Assembly (NCBI GenBank): GCA_003024785.1
Contig: PUQB01000591.1
Coordinates: forward strand, 1 to 64,000
Length of the DNA stretch: 64,000 nucleotides
Direction: 5' to 3'
Source of the DNA: Selaginella tamariscina
Lineage: Eukaryota > Streptophyta > Lycopodiopsida > Selaginellales > Selaginellaceae
The number at the start of each line of letters is the position of its first letter. The stretch's first letter is position 1. Made by a program: the position numbers and the translations under genes. The notes under the pieces are model-generated. The model was not told the origin of the DNA, did not search any database, and was given only the letters and a program-made list of their open reading frames with translations. This document shows, piece by piece, positions 14,254 to 25,292 of this stretch.

Positions 14254-16869
14254 ATGGAGGCGGAGCTGCCAGAGGATGTCAAGGTACTGATTGTGTGCAA
14301 AGTTGGGGTTGTAGCGATCCTTGTATCCAAGGCATGTAGAGACATGTACATGTTGGGGTTCAGGGAGGTGGAGATCCCACACAGGCCTTCTAAGGAGAAG
14401 ATTGCTCAGATTAACCACAGCTTCTCCACGTTTTCCAATGTGCACCATGTACGCATATCTGGGGGTATGGTGTTCGATTTTGCGGCGCTCAGATCTTGCT
14501 CCCCTGCTCTCCAGCGGATTGATGTGATCGGGGATTTGAATCTCAGCGGCGATACGTTTCTTCCCTTCCTCATCTACGCATCCTCAACATCAAGTGCAGG
14601 ACTATCTCGACTAGCTGCTTGGAAAATCTTGTAAGAAGCTGCCCTTTGCTGGAGCAGCTTAAGCTTTTATGCCATGGGAGTCGACCGATTGATGCAGAGC
14701 GATGCCAGCTGCCCAGGTCTTTTCACTTGAGATGCCCCAAGATGACGGATCTCTCACTGACTTACGAGGCAGGGGCGTGGGAAGAAGGTTGGGGCCCTGT
14801 AGACGTGCACCTCGAAGCATGTGAGCTGCTCAACGTTTAGAGCTCAAAGGTTTCCGGCACTTTTATAGCCAGCATTCGCGTTTGAGTGGCCTCCGGTGCT
14901 TGAAGCTTGATAAGATTGTTTCAGAGAGTGAGATTGCTGACTTCCTTTCCAACTGTCCCCTCTTACGAGTGCTGGATATTGCGGTCTCTTCCAGCGTCTC
15001 CATCAAGAGCTCGACTGTTGTGTGCCTGGACGTTTTTATGAAGATGCCTAAAGAACAGAAGGCTAATGTGCTCTTGCGTATTGCGAACATGGGACTACAG
15101 CATGTTAATGCGGATGTTGCACAAGAGACAAGTGAGGAAGATGATCAGGATGATACAAGTGGAGATGAGGGTGCCGAAGAAAATGGTCAGCGTGGGATTG
15201 ACAATGAGAGTAATGATGATCTGGATGCTCGGACTGCCTCCGCCTCCGCCTCTGCCTCGCCCTCGTACTCTGACTCGGACAATGAAAGCAATGATCAAGC
15301 ATGAAAGATGTCGATGTAGACTCGGACTCGGACGGTGCTTTGAATGGTGTGAGGATGAGGAAGGTAGTGATCACGATGTGAATGTCAGTGATGAATCTGA
15401 GAATGATGAAGGTGCCTCAGACTCGGACAGAAACTCGGACTCGGACAGTGCGTTGGATTGTGGTGATGATCATATGGAGGAAGGTAGTGATCATGATGTG
15501 CGTGTTAGTCGGAAATCTGAGAATGATAAAGGTGAAAGTGATAGTGATGCTGATGATGATGCAAATGAAGATGATGAGCCTGTTGGTTTTGGTAACCTCG
15601 CACGAAGGGCTGTTGGTCTCACTCCAGAAACTATTGTGATTGATGTTGAGAATCTCACAGAGTTGAGAGTAGGTAAACACGTAGAAAGAAGCAGTGTTTC
15701 TGATAATGTAGTGGTGAGGGGCATGGGAGTTTTGGCTTCCTTGACGGTTGATGGCAACTTTTCATTTGAGTTCAGGCAAGAAGACTGCTTGCAAAACCTG
15801 GTCGAACTTCACTTCCTGAACCCTACCAAGTTGGAAAGTATCCAGCCGATACTAGAGTCTGCCAAACACATTCGTGAGCTCTCGCTCTGGGGCGGAACAA
15901 GCCAGTTTGTAAGGTGGCTCTCAAGTTCAAGTTTGACCTTCGATGCGTTAGAAAGGCTTAACCTGCAGTTTAGGAGGCAGTTCGGGTCATCCAAGTACCC
16001 CCTCTTCGCATAGAGTGCTCAATGCTGAAGGAGCTCTATATCGAGAATTACTCTGGATCTCTTAAAATCACGGGTGAAAGGCTCACTGAGCTTTTTGTGT
16101 CTGGGAAGGGAAGGTTCGAACTGCATGCACAAGAGTTAACCTCGCTTGAAATCGCTGGCGAGTTCTCGGTCAAGGCTGCTTTACCAATGGATAAGTTGAG
16201 GAAACTCAGGTGCGAGTTTGAGGGCATAAAGAGCTTGTGGGATGGCGTGAGTAACGTTAGGGAGCTGGCATGCCATGTAAAGGGAGGAGTTGGCAAGATG
16301 CCAATGCTTTTGTCCAAGTTTCAGGCTCTAGAGTGCTTGAAGGTGGATGGATTCTCACCTCCATTCTCCGTCGTCAGTTCGCAGCTCACCAAGTTAGATA
16401 TCGTAACGCAGTGTGATTCCGTCGAGAAGATTGTCATCCGAGGCGAGAAACTGAACAAGGTGAGCCTGCAGCAATTCGGTAATGGAAGAATCAAGCTAGA
16501 AACTACTGGAGAGAGTGTAACGCGTTTGAAGCTCAGAGGTAACTTATGTTGTGAGGATTTTCAAGAAATGAGCAAGGTGGTGAAGGTGGACGTGTGGTAT
16601 ATGAGCCTGCAGGATGTGGAGGCGATGTTAAAGGTAACTACGAGGATTCAGAGCTTGAACCTTATGTTCGTAAAGGGTACGTGCGAGCAGGAGTGTTTGA
16701 AGAAGATTATGGATGCATTTCCCGTTCCTTGGAAGCGTTAATCATTGGCCACGAGGAAGAGATGATTGAGAAGATTGATGACCTCCAGCATCCTAGGTAC
16801 TACATGGTCGACAGAGGCATTTCCTACAGCGTGACGGCCTCATCCTGTTCAGGAGCAAGTGAAAGGTGA
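14254..16869 (+). pseudogene. F-box/LRR-like protein gene with an acidic low-complexity insert, interrupted by frameshifts
   Basis: Begins MEAELPEDVKVLIVCKV, which resembles a degenerate plant F-box (LPEDV..I..KV...A..VSKACRDM). Leucine-rich, LRR-like segments follow (SCLENLVRSCPLLEQLKLL, LRCLKLDKIVSESEIADFL, LKELYIENYSGSLKITGERL). F-box/LRR proteins usually act as substrate adaptors of SCF ubiquitin ligases; that role is inferred from family only. In the middle (about 15120-15580) is a Ser/Asp/Glu-rich insert with two roughly 60-bp imperfect repeats coding SESENDEG-like units. Frame changes occur near 14570, 14838-14870, about 15300, about 15340, 15997 (a C5 run) and about 16720, after which the tail may run to 16869. 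Either a decayed gene or a gene damaged by sequence error. No introns recognised. The 5' part is duplicated at 11.8 kb. Confidence 0.6.
15355..15545 (+). repeat. Imperfect tandem repeat coding acidic Ser/Asp/Glu units
   Basis: Two units beginning GAGGAAGGTAGTGATCA, at 15357 and 15477, each followed by a similar ATCTGAGAATGAT word. Flanked by GACTCGGACTCGGAC simple-sequence runs. Confidence 0.75.
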
Positions 16870-18505
16870 CAAGATTTTGCTGCTGCTGTTATTAAATTTC
16901 TATGTTGATGATCATAACGTCGTTTTTCAATGTCGATTACTTTTCTGTACATACTATGTATTATTAATGCTTATATATTCTTTATTAATTTATTTGAAGT
17001 AAGTTTTTAATTGAAAGTATATTGTTCTCCTTGAAAATTATTTATGTGAGGGATACAGCATACGGTATATGCATGTGTATATACTACATGCACTACATAA
17101 GTGGTTGATTTGACTTCTATCTGTCAGTGCCACGTGTTTTATGTGTCTTACACGACACTAATCCAGTCGCTTCTTGTGTTATCAATTTGAATTTGGTTAA
17201 CTCTTGTTTACACATATCCCATGAATTTTAATAAATGTTGTTTGGGATAACCCTGTTATTTTAGACTTGATCATTAAAGACAATATTTTATTTTGGTAGG
17301 GTGGTTTTTTTTTTCAATTGTACTTTCATCTTAGATAGTGTCTTTTAAAGTTTGAGAATTAATTAATATAAGATGATTGTGTGGTAACATTTACTTAACA
17401 TTAATTATATATCTTATGCAATATATACTTTTTTAATTAAAGTTAACATTGATATTTCAAAACGAAATATTAATTTGCAATATAAAAATATATTATTTTA
17501 CAATATTCAATTCTAACAAGTAATTTATTAACTAGCAAGACAAACATAAAATAGCATGCATCCAAGTGTAGATACGTTTGTGTTTTATACATGTTTGTGC
17601 TCAAATGTATATTATACATTTCATTAATAATATATACTCTTAGAGTTGAAATTGTCATAGTTTCTACTTTTCACACTACACAACCCCTTAATATGCATGG
17701 GAAACAATTGGGCATAAACACAATTTTTGTAATACACATAGGAACTAAGGGTTTGGGTTTGGCTGGTATAAGTTAGTGCTCACTCACTGTAAAACCTACC
17801 TTCTTAGGGAAGTCTTAGAGGTATCAATAGTTAAGGTTAGTTCTTAGTCTAAGTGAATAGCATTTATCATGGAGATTTCATGCCAGCTCACTTGCTTAAT
17901 CCTTAAAAATGAGTGGAGGGGTAGTATTGTGAAACCTAAAATGCTTGGGTTGCTCATGTTGAGGAGGAGGAAAGGAAAGAGTGGGAAAGGGAGTGGGAAA
18001 GAAGAGAGAGGGACTAGGAAAGGGGAGTGGGTGTGAGAGTGGGTAGAGTGAAAACAAGGTGGAAGAGGGGAAAGGGGGAGCCATATTTGCTAGAGAGAGT
18101 TTAGAGATTTGTGGATGTTGGGCTTCTATAACAGGTTCATAAACATATTAATTAACAAACTAAACATAAATGCATCTTGAGTTAAGAGTTAAAGACATTA
18201 TATAACATCTCTTTAGGACACCGTAGAAATATCAACCCAGTGTGTTTGCACATTAGTTATATCGAACCTATTCCTAAGCATGGAATATCATATAACATAG
18301 GGTACATCACAACTAGGCGTTAAACTGACCCTTAACCTTAGCTTTTGCTAAGGTCACGGGCTAGACTTTAACACATGGTTGAGTAGCATGGTGTAGCCAA
18401 GGCTACCGTAACAAAGGCCAAGGCTACTAACTTGTTTGGGACATGAACATATGCTAACTCGTAAACATGTATGTTCTTGAGAATGGTTAAACCTTAGAGG
18501 TCTAT
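16870..18505. other. Intergenic AT-rich region with a purine-rich tract
   Basis: No gene recognised. The stretch 16870-17700 is AT-rich. About 17961-18080 on the plus strand is a nearly uninterrupted purine tract (GAGGAGGAGGAAAGG, GGGAAAGAAGAGAGAGGG). The left end of the Ty3 element follows at 18506. Confidence 0.5.
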
Positions 18506-19104
18506 TGTTAAGACCCGATACAGGATACAGAATTCCGGATACAAGATACGTTGCAGGATATTCCTACAAGGATTCCAGATACAGGATACGGTCACAGGAT
18601 ATTCTTACAGGATATACCATAGGATATGCCTAGAGGATAAGGGACATGTGGACTCATCTTAGCCTCATGCATGCAGCCACTTTACATGCATGCAACCACT
18701 TTTAGCACTCATGCCTAGATTAGCTCTTGGAGTTGTGAGCATAAAAGCTCCGACCTAATTGTTGTATAATCAGTTACTATCAACACCAGTCTTACTACAA
18801 TCAATCTTGTCTTGTCTTGTTCTTGTCTTGTTTCTTGTTTCTCCTTGTCTCGCTCATGGATCTGTCCTACTCCTGTCTCGCTCCTGGATCCTGTCCTTCT
18901 CCTGTCTTGTTCCGGATCCTGTCTTGTTTCTGTCTTGTTCCTGGATCCTATCCTGTGCCTTCCTGTTTTGCTCCCGGATCCTATCCTGTTCTGTCTTGCT
19001 CCTGAGTTGTTGAGTTCCTGTCTTGCTCTCCGTCCTGCTCTGAGTCAAACCTTCTTGTTCTTGGAATCCTGCTCTCTTCCTGGTTCCTAGATCGTGGCTT
19101 AACA
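18506..19104 (+). repeat. 5' LTR of the older Ty3 element
   Basis: U3 begins with degenerate GATACAGGATACAGG arrays. A TATA-like CATAAAAG lies at 18740-18747 and AATCAGTTACTATCAA at 18768-18783. R/U5 is made of repeated CCTGTCTTG..CCTGGATCC words. Ends GGCTTAACA. Confidence 0.9.
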
Positions 19105-19106
19105 GT

Positions 19107-19122
19107 TTGATAGTAACTGATT
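19107..19122 (+). promoter_or_regulatory. Putative primer-binding site of the older Ty3 element (self-complementary type)
   Basis: TTGATAGTAACTGATT begins 2 nt after the LTR end and is the exact reverse complement of LTR positions 18768-18783. It does not begin with the TGG expected opposite a tRNA CCA end. Confidence 0.7.
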
Positions 19123-19193
19123 TTATAGCTCTTCGTTTTCCAGCTACTTTTTTTCCTTGATTCTTTTCCTTTTTCTTTCAACGCGAGCACCAA

Positions 19194-19674
19194 ATGTTGC
19201 TTCATGAGCTAGCCACTTTGCGCCAAGTGGTCACCGATCTGCAAGGTTCCACCAATGCAGCACATGCAGCTGCTGATGCATCCTCCAAGGCTGCTGCGCA
19301 GGCTCTCTCTCAGGCATCGGTAGTTCCCTCTTCATCGAACTTTTCTTCGGAACCAAAGATCAACATGCCAGAAAAATTCAGTGGCAATTGTGTCAATTTC
19401 CAAGGTTTCATGAATTAGATCTGGCTCTTGATCCGCATGCAACCACATCGCTACTCGACTGATGCACAAAAGGTGAGTCTTTTGGCATCCTTACTAAGTG
19501 GATCTCCACGGGCTTGGGTTGCCCCCTTATTAGAGTTTGACAACCCATTAATGAAAGACTTTGAAGGTTTCGTGGCTGCCTTTGAAACCTACTTTGGAGA
19601 TCCTGATAAGTACCGTTCTGGATGCACGAAGTTACGGAAGCTCACTCAAGAATCCCGACCAGCTTCCATCTATG
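19194..19674 (+). pseudogene. gag, first part (older Ty3 element)
   Basis: Encodes the Gag N-terminal region (MLLHELATLRQVVTDLQGST, INMPEKFSGN). Relative to the younger copy, the first codons (ATGGCTGATTTTGAGCAC) are deleted. An in-frame TAG follows FQGFMN at about 19416. The sequence is cut at 19674 by the younger element and resumes at 25868. Confidence 0.85.
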
Positions 19675-20248
19675 TGTCACAACCCGATACAGGATACAGG
19701 ATGCAGGATACAGGATTCCGGATACAGGATACAAGATGCAGGATTTCGGATATAGGATACGGGTTACAAGATATTCCTACAGGATATACTTATAGGATAT
19801 GCCTATAGGATATGCTACAGGATATGCTACAAGATATGCCTAGAGGATAAGGGACACTATTCTTAGCTCATGACTAAATTAGACTCATGACTAGATTAGC
19901 TTGGAGTTGTGAGCATAAAAGCTCCGACTTAATTATTGTACAATCAGTTACTATCAACACCAGTCATTCTACGATTATTCTTGTTCCTTGTCTTGTCTTG
20001 TTCTTGTCTTACTCTTTCCTCCTGCTCCTGTCTTGCTCCGGATCCTGTCTAGTTCCTGTCTTGTTCCTGGATCTCCTGCTTCCTGTCTTGCTCCCGATCC
20101 TATCCTGATCCTGTCCTGCTCCTGGATCCGTCTGTTCCTGTTCCTGTTCCTGTTCCTAGTTCCTGTCCTGCTCTCGTCCTGTTCCTGAGTCAAGCCTTCC
20201 TGTTCTGGAATCCTACTCGCTTCCTGGTTCCTGGATCGTGGCTTGACA
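19675..20248 (+). repeat. 5' LTR of the younger Ty3 element
   Basis: Contains the U3 GATACAGG array, a duplicated CATGACTA(A/G)ATTAG segment, TATA-like CATAAAAG at 19914-19921, then CAGTTACTATCAA at 19945-19957 and CCTGTCTTG-type repeats in R/U5. Ends GGCTTGACA. Confidence 0.93.
19914..19957 (+). promoter_or_regulatory. LTR core promoter and predicted RNA 5' end matching the PBS
   Basis: TATA-like CATAAAAG at 19914-19921. About 30 nt downstream is CAGTTACTATCAA (19945-19957), where transcription would normally start. The same arrangement recurs in the LTRs at 18506 and 25293; in the LTR at 30310 the word has one change (CATTTACTATCAA). Confidence 0.65.
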
Positions 20249-20250
20249 GT

Positions 20251-20263
20251 TTGATAGTAACTG
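20251..20263 (+). promoter_or_regulatory. Putative primer-binding site of the younger Ty3 element (self-complementary type)
   Basis: TTGATAGTAACTG, 2 nt after the 5' LTR end, is a 13-nt perfect reverse complement of 19945-19957 in the LTR. No TGG start and no obvious match to a plant tRNA 3' end. Confidence 0.72.
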
Positions 20264-20341
20264 CTTTCATAGCTCTCGTTTCCTAGCTACTTTTTTTTCC
20301 TTGATTCTTCCTTCGTTTTCTCCTTTCTTTCTTTCATAATC

Positions 20342-21312
20342 ATGGCTGATTTTGAGCACTTTCAACGCGAGCACCAAATGTTGCTTCATGAGCTGGCCAC
20401 TTTGCGCCAAGTGGTCACCGATCTGCAAGGCTCCACCCATGCGGCACATGCAGCTGCTGATGCATCCTCCAAGGCTGCTGCGCAGGCTCTCTCTCAGGCA
20501 TCGGTGGTTCCTTCTTCATCGAACTTTTCTCCGGAGCCGAAGATCAGCATGCCAGAGAAGTTCAGTGGCAACCGTGCCGATTTCCAAGGTTTCCTGAATC
20601 AGATCCGGCTCTTGATCCGCATGCAACCACGCCGCTACTCGACGATGCACAAAAGGTTGGCCTTTTGGCATCCTTACTAAGTGGATCTCCACGAGCTTGG
20701 GTTGCCCCTTGCTGGAGCGTGACGACCCATTGATGGAAGATTTGAAGGTTTCGTGGCTGCCTTTGAAGCCTGTTTGGAGATCCTGATAAGTACCGTTCTG
20801 CATGCACAAGTTACGGAAGCTCACACAAGGATCCAGACCAGCTTCCGTTTATGCATCCGAATTTCAGCAATTGTGCACGAACATTCCATGGGACGAGACT
20901 GCATTGATCGAACACTTCCGTTTTGGGCTGAGGGATGACGTGAAGGACCTTCTCCTTACATTACCGGATGCTCAAACGTTAGCGGAGATCATGCAACAGG
21001 CCGTTCGCTGCGACAACCGTTTGTTCGAGCGCCGTCAGGAAAAATTCCGTCAGCAGTTCCTGCCAGCCAATCCTGTAGCCGTAGCACATGTTCCTACGAC
21101 ACCTTCTGGAGCAGTTCCTATGGAGGTTAACAAATCCAAGCGTGGCCCACTTTCAACTGCTGAGAAGCAACGTCGTCGGGGAGAACCTATGCTTGTATTG
21201 TGGTGCAGCAGGACACAAGGTGGCGGAATGTCCTAATAAAGCCAGAAAGTTCAAGACGCGTGAAGCCGAAGCTGAAGTTCAGTCGGAAAACTTCAATGTC
21301 CACTTCGTCTAG
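20342..21312 (+). pseudogene. gag (younger Ty3 element), frameshifted
   Basis: Starts MADFEHFQREHQMLLHELAT. It includes the Gag core (FSGNRADFQGFLNQIRLLIR, HFRFGLRDDVKDLLLTLPD, IMQQAVRCDNRLFERRQ), a CCHC zinc knuckle (CLYCGAAGHKVAECP) and a TAG stop at about 21310. Small deletions relative to the older copy occur near 20644, 20716, 20738, 20774 and 20807, and a further shift lies near 21190. As it stands it would not give a full Gag. Confidence 0.88.
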
Positions 21313-24300
21313 GAGCCGCGAAGTTGGACGTAGGTGCAGGCTCCATTGGTGCTATACTTCCAAGTTTCCTGTACACATTCGCCTCAATAACGAGAGCTCA
21401 AGGAGTTTGCCCTGTTAGACACTGGTGCAAATGCATGTTTCATGGATGACACTTTTGCAGCTCAGCATGGCATTCCGGTGGTGAAGTTGAAGCGTGCAGT
21501 TCCTGTAGAGGTGGCCGATGGTCGTTTGATTGCTTCTGGCGCAGTTACCCACGCTACCACACCTCTCTCTTGCAGTCATGGCGCATTCAACTGTTCGATT
21601 TCCTTCAACTTGATCAAGACTCGGTCGACTCCCATCATTTTTGGCATGCCATGGTTCGTTGTTGCAAATCCGCAGATCGACTGGAGGTCTAGGACGCTCA
21701 CGTTTTCCTCTCCAGCAGCCAGGATCAATCCTGTACCTTCCTGCGTGCAGGATACATCCTTGGTGTCTGAGGCAGTACAAGCTACAGGATTGACCGTGCC
21801 TGTTCCTGTACCAGTGTTGAAGACTCCTCCTCGACAGGATTCACCTCATGTCAGTTCCTCAGCACATCCGCAGGCTTCTCCACTCCTGTAAGTTTGCGGA
21901 TTCCTGTACAGGGTTCTTCCAATCCTGTATCAGTGTCGAAGGTTCCTCCTCAACAGGATCCACCTCCTGTTGGTTCGTCAGCACACTCACAGGCTCTCCT
22001 CACTCCTGTGCAACCACGGACTTCTGTACAGGATTCTTCCAATCCTGTACACTCGTCAACATCCACACTTTTCTCCCAATCCTGCCTCTTTTGTTACTCT
22101 GTTCTGTTCCACCCCCAAGATCCTTCCTCTTTTTCAGTCACAGCTCCCTCCTTCTCCTCTCCGAGTTCTTACCACTACCATGCATGAACTTACCACTGAT
22201 CCTGCTCCTTTCCACCTTTTTGCCTTTCAAGTAACTCCTACGTCCTCTTCTACCTTTCCTGTGTCTGACTCTCCTGTTTTTCAATCTCCTTCTCCTCTCT
22301 TTCCTTCTCCTCCTTCTTCCTACCATCCAAGTACCACGACTTTAAGGACGTTTTTGACAAGCACAAGGCTCAGTTCTTCCTGTTCACAGGTCCTACGACT
22401 GTCCTATTGATCTTGCAGAAGGAAAGACTCCACCGTTCGGACCGATTTACGCATTGTCACCCACAGAGTTGGAGGTTCTTCGCCAGTACATCGAGGACAA
22501 CTTGGCATCCGGCTTCATTCGTCACTCAAAGTCCCCTGCAGGAGCGCCTATCTTCTTTGTCAAGAAGAAGGATGGGAGCTTACGTTTGGTTGTGGACTAC
22601 AGGGGTTTGAATCAAGTACCATTCGGAATCGGTACCCGTTGCCATTGATCCCGGAACTTCTCGATCGGCTGCGAGGAGCAAAGGTGTTCACGAAGATCGA
22701 CTTACGAGGGGCCTACAACCTTGTACGGATTCGTCCAGGCGATGAGTGGAAGACTGCCTTTCGTACAAGGTATGGACACTTCGAGTACACGGTGATGCCT
22801 TTCGGCCTTACCAATGCCCCAGCCGTGTTCCAACACATGGTGAACGACATCTTTCGTGACTTCTTGGACCAGTTTGTGGTGATCTACCTCGACGACATTT
22901 TGATTTTCTCCAAGGACCAGGCGGCACATGACAAGCATGTACGATTGGTTCTACAGCGGCTTCGCGAGCATGGCCTGTATGCGAAGTTGGAGAAGTGTTT
23001 TTTCGATAGGGATTCTGTGGAGTTCTTGGGCTACATCGTCTCTCCTGCTGGCGTTTCCATGGACATGCACAAGGTGAAGACCATCGTGGAGTGGGAGAGG
23101 CCCAAGTCTGTACGAGATGTACAATGTTTCCTTGGCTTTGCAAACTTCTACAGGCGGTTCATACAGGACTTCTCCAAGCGTGTACTTCCACTCACGGAAC
23201 TCACCAAGCGCACAGAGGTTTTCTCTTGGTCCGACAAGGCGGAACATGCATTCACAACACTCAAGGACACCTTCACGACAGCTCCGATTTTAGCACATCC
23301 TGATCCTTCTCGTCCTTTCTTCGTTGAAGCAGATGCCTCGGATTTTGCAGTAGGATCCGTCCTATCACAAGTTGGAGAAGACAAGTTGCTTCATCCTGTA
23401 GCTTTTCACTCTCGTAAGTTCCTTCGGCGGAGATCAATTACGAGATTCATGACAAGGAACTCAAGGCCATTGTGGATTCGTTTGAGGAGTGGCGGCATTT
23501 CCTGGAAGGTGCTGCGCATCCTGTACAAGTTCTTACGGATCACAAGAACCTGGAGTATTTCAAACGGCTCGAGTTCTCAGTCGGCGACAGGCTAGGTGGG
23601 CGGAGTTCCTATCACGTTTTGATTCGTCATCGTCTACAGGCCCGGTTTTCGGAATGGCAAGGCGGACGCATTGTCTAGGCGCTCTTACCTTGCACCGCCC
23701 GGGCGATCCTGCATTGACTGTCAAAGGCAAGTGTTGTTGGGTCCTGATCGATTCCGGCTTGCGGCACTACAGGTTCATCAGGCTCCAGCAAATTCAACAC
23801 TCCTACAGGACATCCGTTCGCAGTTGGCTACAGACGACTTGGCAAAGAATGTGTTCTCACACATTCATCCTGACGTTGCAAGTTCCTCTTCCTCCAGTTC
23901 CCGTCAGACTACAACCTGTTCACCATACAGGATGGACTCCTGTACCGGGAAGGTCTCCTGTACGTTCCTGTTGGTGTTTGCAGGACTCGTGTGGTACAGG
24001 ATTGTCATGATACCCCGGCTACAGGACATTTTGGTGTGGCCAAGACAGTTGAGTTGGTGACTCGCAACTATTGGTGGCCTGGGTTGCGAGGTTTTGTGGA
24101 AAGGTTTGTACGGAGTTGTGACACCTGCAACAGGTCGAAGATGCCTCGTCATGCACCCTCTGGTCTTCTTCGTCCTCTTCCTGTTCCTTCTGCTCCTTGG
24201 AGATATTTTCTATGGATTTCCTCACAGATCTTCCTCCTTCTCGCGGATTTCGATGCAGTTCTTGTGGTGGTTGACCGTTTCACCAAACAGGCTCATTTCC

Positions 24301-25280
24301 TACCATGTAACAAGACTGCTACAGGCCAGACAACTGCTGAGTTGGTGATCCGTGAAGTGTTCCGACACCATGGTCTTCCTGAGAGCATTGTTTCGATCGA
24401 GGTCCACAATTCATGTCCAAGTTTTGGCGAGAGCTTCTTCGGAGTCTACAGGTTAAAGCGGATCTTTCTTCAGGATATCACCCGCAAACTGATGGCAGTC
24501 AGAACGCACAATTCAGACCTTGGAGCAATATCTTCGCTGCTTCATCAGTTACCAACAGGATAATTGGTTGGACCTTCTTCCTATGGCGGAGTTTGCCTAC
24601 AACAACTCCATTCACGCATCTACAGGCCAGACACCTTTCTTTGCTCTTACAGGCACCATCCACGTTTTGACTTTGCTCCTCCTGCTTCTCCTTCTTCCGC
24701 TCCTGCAGTACAGGATCGTCTTCAGCATCTTCGCAGGTACAGGATGATCTCCGGGTTCATCTTCAGCAGGCACAGGAACGGTACAAGCATCATGCTGATG
24801 CTCACCGTCAGCCGGCACCTGCATACAAGATTGGTGATCTCGTGTGGCTTCTTCGTCGACACATTCGCACCAACAGGCCTTCTTCTAAGTTGGATTTTCA
24901 ACGATTGGGCCCTTACAGGATCGTGGCGGAGGTAAATCCTGTAGCTTTCCGACTCGAGTTACCATCCACGGTGAAACTTCATCCTGTGTTTCACACCTCC
25001 TTGTTGGAGCCGTATCATCCTTCTTCTCTTCCTGGTCGTGCTTCTTCTCCTCCCCCTCCTGTGGTCATTGCTGGTGAACCTGAGTACGAAGTTGCAGCCA
25101 TCCTTGATTCTCGTCTTCATCGCCGCCAACTTCAATACTTGGTGGATTGGAAAGGTTATTTGCCTACCGATCGCACTTGGGAACCTGCATCCAACTTACT
25201 CCATGCTTCTTCCAAAGTTGCTGCTTCCATCGGCATTATCCTGCTAAACCAGGTCCTAAGACTCGTGGAACTCGTCCTTA
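21313..25280 (+). pseudogene. pol with protease, RT, RNase H, integrase and chromodomain (younger Ty3 element), frameshifted
   Basis: Domain landmarks in order: protease active site FALLDTGANACFMDD (about 21410); RT ([49 protein letters not shown] at about 22880); RNase H ([25 protein letters not shown]); integrase zinc finger (ATGHFGVAKTVELVTRNYWW, SCDTCNRSK), catalytic-core pieces ([53 protein letters not shown]); GPY/F-like LGPYRIVAEV; C-terminal chromodomain (YEVAAILDSRLHRRQLQYLV, DWKGYLPTDRTWEP). Frame changes occur near 21350-21400, 22330-22450, 22620, 23430, 23620, 23690, 24210, 24400 and 24500. Chromovirus lineage of Ty3/gypsy; clade not assigned. Confidence 0.92.
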
Positions 25281-25292
25281 GGGAGGAGGTGC
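25281..25292 (+). promoter_or_regulatory. Polypurine tract of the younger Ty3 element
   Basis: GGGAGGAGGTGC immediately precedes the 3' LTR start TGTCAC; the purine core is 25281-25289. The older element has AGGAGGAGG in the same place before 30310. Confidence 0.8.

Noticed and set aside
15105..15374. Minus-strand Ser/His-rich frames opposite the acidic repeat
   Set aside because: Antisense shadows of the low-complexity GAC/GAT repeats.
18520..18620. GATACAGGATACAGG array considered as a satellite or CRISPR-like repeat
   Set aside because: It recurs at the same position in all four LTRs of the Ty3 family, so it is part of U3.
20249..20270. A normal tRNA primer-binding site for the Ty3 family
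   Set aside because: The sequence after the LTR starts GTTTGATAG, lacking the TGG that pairs with tRNA CCA ends, and does not resemble the usual initiator-Met PBS (TGGTATCAGAGC).
22138..22326. Arg-rich minus-strand frame
   Set aside because: Shadow of the TTCTCCTCC-rich linker between protease and RT of the Ty3 element.
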